From contig KL647289.1 in NCBI GenBank assembly GCA_000727475.1, positions 8,477,791-8,541,790 on the forward strand: DNA of 64,000 nucleotides, in the 5' to 3' direction. Under the pieces are notes generated by a model that saw nothing but the letters and a program-made list of their open reading frames with translations, had not been told where the DNA came from and searched no databases. The position numbers and the translations under genes are program-made. This DNA comes from Sarcocystis neurona. Lineage: Eukaryota; Apicomplexa; Conoidasida; Eucoccidiorida; Sarcocystidae. Below, piece after piece: positions 26,001 through 36,252 of the stretch; position 1 is the first letter of the stretch, and every line of letters begins with the position of its first letter.

Positions 26001-29000
26001 TCGCTGCTGTCGGCGAAGACGCAGAGATGCGGCAGCAGAAGTTAGGAGCAGGCGCCTTGCCTGCAGACAGAGAAGAACCATCTTCGACAGTCTCCGCAGT
26101 CAAAGTGAAGCGTCCTGCTCCTCCGACGGCTGTTTCTGCTGCTCCTGCTGCCACCGCTGCTGTGGGGGCTGCAGCGGTGCGTGCCAGGGGCGTCGAAGCC
26201 GGTCCGCAGCAGGAACAGCAGCAGCAGCAGCAAAGGAAGAGCAGCGGCACACAGCGGCAACAACACGGCCATCAGCTGCAGCGTGTGACTACGGTAGTAG
26301 CGGATGACTCCTGGATCCGGCATGATTTTCCTGCTGCCGCTGCTGCTGGTAGCCCTCCAGCAGAACAGATGCCAGGGAAGAAAAAGAAGAAGGAGAAGGA
26401 GGAGCAACCTCTGCCGACTCCCACAGCAGCAGCAGCAGAAGAACCGGGAGGTGCCCAAGACTGGATTTCTGCGGCGACGTACCCGGTGCTGCCTACAAAT
26501 CCCCCCACGCCTTGCAGTGCAGCAGCAACTGGCGCTGCTGCTGCTGCTCCTGCTCCTGCTGCTGCCTCTCGTGTGGGGAGTCGTGCTGCCGTTGTCGCTG
26601 ATTCACCCCTGGGACGACAGCAGCAGCAGCGCAGCTCTGCAGGAGACAGAAGCAACAGGCGAAAGGCATGGCCGCAGTCTTCAGAGCAGCAGCAGCAGAA
26701 GCAGCAACAAGAGCAGAGCAAGAGCAGCAGCAGGAATAGCAAAACGAGCAGCAATAGAGAAGAGGAGACAGACGCTTTTGTTCGCATGCAAGACGCTCTC
26801 TCGAGAAATTCATACTTTCCTGACTTTTCAACTTTTGAAGACTTTGACTATTTTAACACTGCCTGCTCGGACCAGTCCATAGTCTCTCCGCCTGAAGCAG
26901 CAGCAGCAGCAGCAGATGCAGGAGAAACAGACGCAGCAGCTGTCTGCACTCGCCTGTCTTCGGGAAGCTCGTCCGCCTCGCGTCGCCGGCAGCAACTGGC
27001 TGCGAGGACAACAGCACGAAACGCCAGGACAGGAACAGCAGCAGACGCAGGACATGCAGCAGCAACAGGAAGACAGGGAGCGGCCTCAGGGACTTTGCAG
27101 AAGCAGCTGCAGAGCAGCAGCAGATTCGCTGTTGATGAAGCTGCGTCCGCTGCTACTGCGCGGCAGGTCTCGAGCGCTGCTGCTGGAGAAGCAGCAGGAG
27201 GAGAGGAAGAAGATGAAGCAGAGACAGCAGGTACATGGAGAAGAGGCGCGGCGGGCCGAAGAGGCGAGCAAAGAGGAGACGGCGGAACAATGGGAAGATC
27301 AGCAGGAGGAGGCGGAGGACCAGCAGCAACAGCAATCCCTGGCTTTGCTGCTCTGGCTGCTGTAGACGGGAAGGAGGAAGAGGGGGAAGAAGTATCTGCG
27401 TTTGTTCTGTGGGGTCAGCAGCGAACAGAAACTGGAGGACGAGGCGGAGCAGACACGTGGGCATCGGTTGCTCGGGGCAGCAGTAACAGCAAGAGGTGGT
27501 TAGCCGGGCGCGCTTCTTTGATTTCGTCACCGGGTGCTTCGCAGCAGGAGGAGGCTCAGGAGATGCAGCAGCAGCGGCTCGCAGCAGCAGGAGAGAACGG
27601 AGGACAACCTGCAGCAGGAGCCGGAGGCAGAGAGTCGGCGTTCGCTGGCAGAGAAAGGGCAGCAGGAGCAGCAGCAGGTGCAGCTGTGGAGAACGGCGCG
27701 CTGTCGAAGAAGAAGAAGCAGCCGCAGAAGTCTGAGGCGGAGTGGGAAAGAGAAGTGCAGCAGCTTCACGAGGAAGTGCAGCAGCTTCAGGAGGAGCTGC
27801 GAGGGCTGCAGCAGCGCAGCAGCCGAGCGCAGCAGGAGCAGCAGGAGCAGCACTTGCTGAAAAAGCAGGAGCTGGAGAACAGGCTGCATGCGTACGCGCG
27901 ACGCGAAGAGCAGCAGATGCAGCAGATGCAGCAGCTCAGCGGGAAGCTCGTCGCGGCCGAAGAAGAAGCCCGCAGCAAAAAAGAAGAAAGCGAAAGACTG
28001 CGGAGGAATCTGCAAAGCAAATGCAGTTCTCTTGAGCACGCCAAGGATATGTGGCTCAAGGAAAGCGCCAGGGCTTCTGCACTTTCCGGCAGACTTGACG
28101 GTAACGACCGCTGCTGCTGCTGCGGTCCGCTGCTACTGCTGCTGTCCGCTGCTACTACTGCTGTCCGCTGCTACTACTGCTGTCCGCTACTGCTGTCCAC
28201 AGCTGCTGCTGGTGTCCACTGCTGCTGTCCGCCGCTGCTGCTGTCCGCCGCTGCTGCTGCTGCTTGTCCTCCTCCTCCTGGTCATCTTCCTCTTCACCTT
28301 TTACGGAGGCTGTGCTCCTGGAGCTGCGACGCTCGCTGAGTGGCCTGCATGTGTGTATATCTTCTCCTAGATACCGAAGGGTTGCTGCCGCCTAGCAGAT
28401 GGCTGAAGTTGTCTGTGCAGGTCTGCTGCTGCTGGGGCTGCTGCTGGCGCTGCCGCTGCGTCTGTGGCTCTGCTGCCGCATCCATCTGTATTTGCGCTAT
28501 TGCTGCTGCATGCGCGGCGTTATTCGCGGTGGTCGCGGAGGTGTGCTGCTGTTGCTGGGGTGCTGCTCTGCGTTGCCTAGCAGATCTGCTTCTGCTGCTT
28601 CTTCTCGCCGGTGATAGCGCTGATGCTGCTGCTGTTCCTGTTGCAGCCGCGCTGCTGCTGTTGCTGCTCCGCGTGGGGGGAGGTCTGGTGTTGCTGCTGC
28701 GTGCGCCGTCGGTGCTCCCGCTTCTCCACTGATGCGCGAGCTTCTGCTGCCGAGTGCGGCGCTGCGGTGCTGGCGTTCGTCGCTAAGCAACGAGCGCTGA
28801 ACTTATCAAGGCGTGCTGCTTGTCCTGCTGCTGCTGCAACAGCTCGTGCTGCTGTTGCTGTCTGCTGCTGTGGCCCCTGCTGGGACACGATTTTTTTGCT
28901 GCAGCTGTCGGCTTGCGTCATTCCCCTGATTCGCCCCTTCTTCCGCTGCTGCTGTTTCTTTTTCCGCGTAGAGGCAGAAGAAGCAATTGCAGCGCTGGAG

Positions 29001-30065
29001 GAGCAGCTGGTGCGGCTGCAAGAGGCGCATGCAGAAACGGTTCGGGAACTGGAAGCGTATAAAGTGCTGGTGGAGCGATCGCCTGTTGCGGCTGCTACTC
29101 CTAGTTCGAAAGAGCTGCTGCTGCAGCAGCGAAGGAGCGTCGTAGAGAAGAAGCAGCAGCAGCTGCAAAGCGCAGGCGGAAGCGCCGGGTCTATGCGGTG
29201 CAGGAGTCCCCTGGCGCTGCCACACGTTGCTGCTGCTCCCCTGGCAAGCTACCCGACCGCGGGCCGTGGGGCGTCGCTGCTGCCGCTGCCTGCTGCGCAC
29301 AGGAGTCGTCTTAGTCGAGGAGGGGGCAGCAGCAGCGGTAGACGCAACAATAGCGAGCTTCTGTACGTGCTGTCTCCCCAGCGGCGAGAGCAGCAGCAGC
29401 AGCAACTTGGCCTGTTGCAGCAGCAGCAGTTTGAGAGTCAGCAGCGGCAGCGCGACGTGATGGTCTACGAGAGAGACGAGACGCGCCTCGCGTGGGACGG
29501 AGAGACACCACCCTCCCCGCCGTGGGGTGAAGCAGACCCCCCTCCACTTGCAGCGGCACCAGCAGCAGCAGGAGGAACAGCTGAAAGATCGATCGGCGCA
29601 GCAAGCGCGGCGATTCTTCTCCATGAGGCTTCTGCCGTTGCTCCTCCTCTAGAAAGTGAAGATGAAGAGCTAGCTGCTGTTCACGGCGTGCATGCGTTCA
29701 ACAGCAGCAGCAGGATCTCGGAGCAGCAGCAGCAGAGCAGCAGCCGTAGCAGACGCCAGGCTGCTGCAGGTGCTAACTCGTCCTCCTCCGGCTTCAGAGA
29801 GGGACGCGCCGCAGCAGCTGCGTTTGATAGACAGCTGCTGCAGGCTGCTGTCAAGGAGCAGCAGCAAGCGAAGAAACAGCAACAGCAGCAGCACCCCGTG
29901 TTGCCGAGCGCTGCAATGCGAGCAGCAGCAGCAGCGGAAGCAGCGGAAGCGGCAGCAGCAGAAGCAGCAGCAGCAACAGAACACTCGCAGAGGATCCTCG
30001 CTCTGCCAAACTCCCACCACGTAGGCAGCGAGCTGCTACATCGCTTCGCCTTCCCCACGTCATCG
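20767..30065 (+). CDS. Gene B, coiled-coil part (five in-phase exons)
   Basis: Exons 20767-20870, 21842-22223, 23310-24083, 25257-28100 and 28972-30065 join with GT/AG ends and correct phase throughout, giving about 1,730 residues. Order of regions: an acidic/aromatic start (SEEDVDDYFYVFRFSKK); a long Glu/Arg/Lys/Gln helix; a Gln/Ser-rich acidic region; a long disordered Ala/Gln/Ser/Glu region with a Phe-rich patch near 26.81-26.86 kb; a clear coiled coil (about 27.72-29.07 kb, heptad-like WEREVQQLHEEVQQLQEELR); and a Ser/Gln/Ala-rich tail. I do not recognise the family beyond coiled coil. The last exon ends in phase 0 and can join to the alpha-adaptin appendage exon at 30902, so this may be the N-terminal part of that protein. 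Boundaries of the 23310 exon are least certain. Confidence 0.6.
21842..22223 (+). CDS. Gene B exon: ER/K-type charged helix
   Basis: This exon lies between CCGGTATAG and a strong GTGAGT donor. It starts VLDQLSGSLDAFHESQ and becomes a long stretch of Glu, Arg, Lys and Gln without hydrophobic heptads, like a stable single alpha helix. It ends in a Ser/Thr/Ala linker and KKKK. An upstream array of CTG repeats (21.18-21.83 kb) leads into its acceptor. Confidence 0.6.
22224..23309 (+). repeat. Intron: TATG/TGTA microsatellites
   Basis: From about 22.33 to 23.22 kb the sequence is nearly all TATG, TGTA and TA repeat, opening long meaningless Tyr/Val/Cys frames on + and Tyr/Thr/His frames on the opposite strand. 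No gene is seen. Confidence 0.6.
23310..24083 (+). CDS. Gene B exon: Gln/Glu/Lys-rich linker
   Basis: An open frame encodes alternating Glu/Arg/Lys and Gln runs with one more ordered segment near 23.66-23.76 kb (FAEAVLDWDVV, then VEELPIFFPSHDAGEG). It ends near SGSSDIFGWRTA at a GTACGG donor that leaves one base, as the next exon requires. The acceptor is poor; three nearby AG sites (23308-23315) would all keep the frame. Confidence 0.5.
24084..25256 (+). repeat. Intron: CTG arrays and a 72-bp TA-bearing tandem repeat
   Basis: CTG-rich tracts occupy 24.13-24.50 kb and 25.00-25.25 kb, the latter leading into the acceptor at 25255-25256. Between them a 72-bp unit containing TGCGGACGCCGTCTTTTGTG is repeated (at 24601 and 24673), with a more diverged third copy and TA runs between. 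Confidence 0.5.
25257..28100 (+). CDS. Gene B long exon: disordered region, Phe patch, coiled coil
   Basis: This single 2.84-kb open exon encodes about 947 residues. It opens with a non-repetitive acidic segment (FTFEGLEIDGGSPDF, then AEFAPLPWPE), followed by hundreds of residues of Ala/Gln/Ser/Glu low complexity. A short patch at 26809-26863 uses AT-rich codons unlike its neighbours and encodes SYFPDFSTFEDFDYF. From about 27.72 kb a canonical coiled coil begins (VQQLHEEVQQLQEELRGLQ) and continues to LRRNLQSKCSSLEHAKDMW. The exon ends at a GTAACG donor leaving one base, which matches the next exon. Confidence 0.7.
28101..28971 (+). repeat. Intron: CTG/CTACTG arrays
   Basis: The + strand is rich in CTGCTG, with a sub-array of CTACTACTGCTGTCCG near 28.13-28.25 kb, and ends in a pyrimidine tract before the acceptor at 28970-28971. 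Reading it gives only Cys/Leu/Val strings, so I treat it as intron. Confidence 0.6.
28972..30065 (+). CDS. Gene B exon: end of coiled coil and Ser/Gln/Ala tail
   Basis: The exon completes a Glu codon split with the previous exon and continues the coiled coil directly (AEEAIAALEEQLVRLQEAH, then TVRELEAYKVLVERSP). It then becomes Ser/Gln/Ala-rich, with a tail near HVGSELLHRFAFPTSS. The proposed donor TCATCG|GTAGGA ends it in phase 0. An alternative donor lies at about 30019. If neither is used, the frame runs into a CTG array and stops at about 30267. Confidence 0.6.
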
Positions 30066-30901
30066 GTAGGATACACATTCTTCCCTGCTGCTGCTGTGAC
30101 GCATATGTATAAATTAGTAGCAGCTTCTGTTGTAGCTATTGCTGCTACATCTGGCTACTGCTGCTACATCTGGCGGCTGCTACTGCTGCTCCATCTGGCG
30201 GCTGCTGCTGCTGCTACATCTGGCTGCTGCTTCTGGCTGTGTGGCTGCTGCTCCTGCTGCTTGGTGTGACTGCTGCTGCTGCTGCGTGGTGTGATTGTTG
30301 CTGCTGCTGCGGCTTGTTGTGATCGCAGTGGCTATTTTATGTGTGAGTACTTTCGACTGCGCTGCAGCTGCTGCTGCTGCGCTGCGTACTTGCTGTTGCT
30401 GCTGGGCGTTCGGGAGTCATGATCGAGCTTCTCTTGCCGCTGCCGCATGTCTGTTGGCGAGGCTGTGTTGAACCTGGCTGCTGCAGCTTCTGGTGGGTCT
30501 CTCGCTCTCCTACTCCCCACCTATCTACATAATATATGTATATATATATATATACATACATGCATACATACATACGCGTATATATATATATATATGCCGC
30601 TGCATGAGTGTGGGGCTGCGCGGTTACGACCGTCGCTGGTCATGTGTCTCTCCTGCTGCTGCTGTTTCTCGTGCCGCTTCTGTTTCTCTTGCTGCTGGTG
30701 GCGCTTCTCCGGCTGTTGCATCTGCTGCTGGTTCTCCTGCTGCTTCTCCTGCTGCATCTCCGCTGCGTCTGCTGCTGCATCTCCGCTGCGTCTGCTGCTG
30801 CATCTCCGCTGCGTCTGCTGCTGCATCTCCGCTGCGTCTGCTGCTGCATCTCCGCTGCGTCTGCTGCTGCATCTCCGCTGCGTCTTCTGGCGTGCGTTCA
30901 G
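30066..30901 (+). repeat. Intron with CTG arrays and a 23-bp minisatellite
   Basis: CTG arrays fill 30.08-30.50 kb, a TA run lies near 30.54-30.59 kb, and a 23-bp unit (CATCTCCGCTGCGTCTGCTGCTG) is repeated six times with anchors at 30755, 30778, 30801, 30824, 30847 and 30870. Because 23 is not a multiple of three, each copy shifts the frame, so the array is non-coding. It ends at the acceptor of the first appendage exon. Confidence 0.7.
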
Positions 30902-31102
30902 ATGGACGACGAGGAATTTTCGCCAGCAGCAGCAATGACCGCGGAAGAGGAGCAGCAGCAGAGCGACGCTGCTGCTGCTGTCTGCGGGAGAGGGAAGAGA
31001 AAAGGAGAGGCAGGGGCGGTCAATCCGCTGCTGCTGTCGAATTTTTTCCGTCATTTGCTGCTGGTCGATGATGCGCTTCTGTTCGAAGATGAAATTTTGC
31101 AG
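30902..31102 (+). CDS. Appendage exon 1: acidic hinge and first ear strand
   Basis: After GCGTTCAG the exon reads [18 protein letters not shown], an acidic hinge-like lead, and reaches [11 protein letters not shown] and [10 protein letters not shown] before the donor CAG|GTACTC. This matches the alpha-adaptin segment whose animal form reads LFENQLLQIG. The ATG is the first codon, so it could be a start codon or an internal Met after splicing from 30065. Confidence 0.8.
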
Positions 31103-34100
31103 GTACTCGTCCTTCTCTCTCTCCTAAAAGCGTATTTGCATACTCTTTCTACACAAGTCCCAAACGTCTGTCTCTTCCCCTATATATGTATAGATAGACA
31201 GATAGATAGATAGATATTCACTCCATATATTATGTATACATACCTGCACACACATTAACGCATCTGTATGTATTCCTATGTGAGAAAGGTGCAAGGAAGT
31301 GTAACTATTGATGTATATATATACTTGTACACATATTTGTATGTATATACATATATATATATTACTGTGGGACATGACATATATATATATATGTGTATCC
31401 TGACTGTCTATTTGTATAAGAGTGAATATATGTGTATGTGTATGTAGCGTCTCTACATGCGTGTGTCTGTGTGTGCGTATGTGTGTGTATATCCTGGCAG
31501 ATTTACTTAAACATACGAAACTACTACCGACGATATATATATAAATGCATAGGGGTACATATATACATACACTTGTACAGGTGATGCCTATATATATGTA
31601 TCTCCATATATGTAGACATTTATATGTGTTGCCGATTATATATGTGCGAGTATATATACATATATATATAATACGTACATACGTCTGTCCCTATATACTT
31701 ATGTATATATGTATATATATCCACGTATAACGCGTGTATACGTTTACATGTATCACCGAATACATATATATATATATATATGTATGTATTTGTATGTGTA
31801 TATACACATATGTAACCTCAAGTGTATATCCGTTTATATGTATGACCGATTGAATATATATGTATATATATGTATGTATATGTATACGTATGTGTCTATA
31901 CACATGTACGTATATATAACGCTTGTGTGTGTAACTCCATGTATGTAGACATTTTTGTGTATACTTCTGTAGCATATATATATATATATAGACAGATAGA
32001 TAAGTAGATAGATGTATTAGTAGTGCTTGTGTGTACTACCCCTGTGTATAGAAGTGTCTATATATGTACGTATACATACATATGGATACACACACATATA
32101 TATATGTATTTAATCTTCCTTTTTTTTGGTTCCTAGTATTACGTGTGATTCCCTTCGACTCTTGTTTTGTTCCGTTTTGTCCCTGCTACATCCGGCACTT
32201 CTCTTCTTGTTGGCGGTGACCGACGCATATCTTTTCTCTCCGTTTCGTCCTCCCTTTTGCTTCCGTGGTTTGTCCTTTTCTTCTGTCTTCCGCAGCACCG
32301 TGCCTCTCCCAATTTTTCGGCTTTTCACCGCCGCGTGGTGTGTGTGCGGCTTTTCTCAGGTGGGGTTGAAAGGCAGCTTCCAAGGACTTCGCGGGCAGCT
32401 GAACATCTACTACGGCAACAAGACAAGCGGAATGCTGCAGAGTCTCTCCACTTCATTCCACAATCCGCAGGGCGACGCTCTCGCCTTGCAGGCGGCTCCG
32501 ATTCCCAGCGTCATCGCTGCAAAGCAGCAAGTTTGCCAGGTACGTCTCGCGAGAGGGGCCGACGAACAGCGAGACACAGCGGGAGGGGAAATTCACCGCG
32601 AAGGTGCGCCACACAGAGAGACGGGGAGGGACACACACATGCAGAGATAGCGAGAGAAAGGCAGAAAAGGAAAGCAGCAGGGGAGCTGGACGCGCATGCA
32701 GCGCGTGGAGACCAGCAGCAGCAAGATAGGGGGAAGGCGACCGACGAAGAAGAAACCCGGGAGGAAGAGGAGGAGGAGGAGACGGGCAGCGGGAGGGACA
32801 GCAGCACGGGCAGCAGGGGAGACAGAACGGAGGAGACACCCGAAGCGAGACGCGCGAAGAGCAGGACACACAGAAAGAACTTCCCCTGTCTCTAGTGGGC
32901 CGCACTTCTATTTATCAAAAATGTGCAGGAGGAAGGAAGAGAAGATAGATAGAAGGCGCAGAAAAAGAGGAGAAGGGGAAGAGCCCCGAAGTAGAAATTC
33001 GAAGAAGTGCGCAGCAGAGGCGCGTCCGAGCAGCACGGACAGCAGCAGCAGAACGACGGAGGGGAAAACCCGGCTGCAGCGGGCTGCGTCTCCGGCAGCC
33101 GCTCGCTGCTCTCCTGCAGAAGAAATTGAAGGGCTCCTCTACTTTTCTGGATTTGTTCGAAGCAGCTTTTCATGCTTGCGACCGTGCCTCTCTTCTATTC
33201 TTCGTGAGAAAACCTCTCCTGCTTTCCGCTCTTGTGTGTGGTGAATATGACTGACCGAACATGCGCCCCCCCCACATCTATTGCGGGATACACTTCTTCT
33301 TCTGTCACACACGCATCGGCAACCGATACAATTGCACTCATGCAACTAATTCATACATACATACATATATATAATTCGTATGTGTGTATACATAGATATA
33401 TGTATTTTGGGTTGATATATCACTGGAAGAGTGTACCTTCTATGAATAGGTGTGATAAGTGGGTTCAATAGTAGGAGGTAAGAAAGGCTACATCCAGCAG
33501 CAGACATCCATACTACTAGTAGTGCTACACATGCTCGTATACATAAATGTCTGTGGAGTAGGGGTGTATTTTTGATAGATAGAACTGCGTCTCAGTAGAG
33601 ATAAGCGAAGTTCTTTCTGGCACGCACAGACATTCCTACTACGTACACATATATTATCTACACATATATATTATATTGCGTACATACATAGGTGTAGAAG
33701 AGGCACACGTGTACAGAATAGGGATGACTTGGACAAAACACCCCAAGGCTTCTTCAAACTCATGAAAATTCCATATATACTTATACATGTTACATGTGTA
33801 ACATGTATGTGTGTACACATACGTGTACAATACACATATATATATATATATATATATATATGCCATATATATGCAACATATGTGTGTGTCATATATATGT
33901 ATATATGTAGAGAGTTGTGATATGAGAGGAATTTTGTATGGAAGAATAGATGATTTGCATGCATGATATGAATATGAAATAGAGATGCAGAATTATGTGC
34001 AAATGTTTGGGTCGGAAGCACGCCTCACTGGTAGACATGGGCGGGATACATATATATATATATATAATTTTTTCAAGAGATAGATATTGCATATACATAT

Positions 34101-36218
34101 ATATGTATATTTGTGGGGGGAATACCAGTTTTTCTTCTATATCGAACTTGTGTTAACCTTCTTAGATAGTAACATAAAGATATATAAATATGTATATGTG
34201 ACATGAATATATATATATGTATGTGTATATGTGTGCGTGTATGTATGTATGAAGAAACATCGTTTTGTCTCACTTCGAAAGTTTTACACTTTTGTCTACG
34301 GCAAAGTGGATATATGTATATACGTATATATATGTGTATATGTGTGTACGAAGAAGAGTCAGTTTTTTCTACTACGAAAGTCTATACGCTTGTGCTTAGT
34401 AATATGGGAAGATTTACATATATATATATATATATATATTTGTATATGTAGGTAGGAAGAAGCACCAGTTTCTCCTTCTTTAAAAGCTCATACACTTGCG
34501 CTTAGTAATAGCGGAAGGTATATATATATGTATGTATATAAGGAAAGCACTCGTCTTCACATATATTAGTATACGCCTGGATAATATACATCCGTATATA
34601 TAAACACAGAGGACGATAGAGAGAGAGAAGGGGGGAGACTAGTCAACTCGCCGGAAAAAAGAAATCTCCGATGTATGTAATATGTGTGCCCCTCTCCTTC
34701 TCTCCATATATACTTCCAATGTAGTCGAAAATGGGGTCTCAATATATGTACATATAGAAATATAACAAACCCTTGTATAATATAATATGTATGTATATGT
34801 AGATAGACAGACAGAGAGAGTCTTCCTGAGTTGAATAGCTTCTCTCTCTTCCTCTATAATATATATATAATAGACGCACATACGATATATTTAGAAATAG
34901 AGGAGGAGGTGACGAACTTTTTCTCTGCCTTTCTCGCAGACCCTTCCCCTCTCACGTTTCCCCTCCTTTCCGTCCTCTTCCTCTCTTTCACTTCTTTTTT
35001 GCTGTTCCTTTCTGTCTTGACACATGTGTGTATGTGCTGTCCCTTCGTTTGTTGCATATGTGGGCAACGGAGTGCTTGCCACAGACAAAGACAAAGAGGA
35101 AAAGATTAGTAAATTAGAAGAAGAAGATTCGTCGTTCACAATAGAAAGTTCAAACAAAAAACTTAAACAAAGAGAGACAGACACTCTTACACGGATGTAG
35201 ATCACCTTATCAATGTATACATGTATTGGGGATCAGAAATATATACATACATACAACAATGAAAAGATATATATATATATATATATGACCTGACCAATAT
35301 GTATGTATGTATATATATATATATAGTAGACTAGAAAAGTATAAATATATATATATATATATATACAAATGGAAAGATATGTATATATATCTATATATAT
35401 GTATATATGTACGTATATATATATATATGTATACATGTATATATATATATATATGTNNNNNNNNNNNNNNNNNNNNNNNNNNNNNNNNNNNNNNNNNNNN
35501 NNNNNNNNNNNNNNNNNNNNNNNNNNNNNNNNNNNNNNNNNNNNNNNNNNNNNNNNNNNNNNNNNNNNNNNNNNNNNNNNNNNNNNNNNNNNNNNNNNNN
35601 NNNNNNNNNNNNNNNNNNNNNNNNNNNNNNNNNNNNNNNNNNNNNNNNNNNNNNNNNNNNNNNNNNNNNNNNNNNNNNNNNNNNNNNNNNNNNNNNNNNN
35701 NNNNNNNNNNNNNNNNNNNNNNNNNNNNNNNNNNNNNNNNNNNNNNNNNNNNNNNNNNNNNNNNNNNNNNNNNNNNNNNNNNNNNNNNNNNNNNNNNNNN
35801 NNNNNNNNNNNNNNNNNNNNNNNNNNNNNNNNNNNNNNNNNNNNNNNNNNNNNNNNNNNNNNNNNNNNNNNNNNNNNNNNNNNNNNNNNNNNNNNNNNNN
35901 NNNNNNNNNNNNNNNNNNNNNNNNNNNNNNNNNNNNNNNNNNNNNNNNNNNNNNNNNNNNNNNNNNNNNNNNNNNNNNNNNNNNNNNNNNNNNNNNNNNN
36001 NNNNNNNNNNNNNNNNNNNNNNNNNNNTATGTATATATATCTATATATATGTATATATGTACGTATATATATATATATGTATACATGTATATATATATAT
36101 ATATGTGTACCTACATATATCGACAGGAATGGGGAGATATATATATATATACATAAATGTATATATAAGGAGAGAGAAGAATGAGAAGATATGTATGTAA
36201 ATAAATATGAATGAAGCG

Positions 36219-36252
<34 letters not shown>

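Noticed and set aside
35307..36200. Open frames crossing the run of N
   Set aside because: They are artefacts of undefined bases and Tyr-Ile repeats from TA microsatellite.
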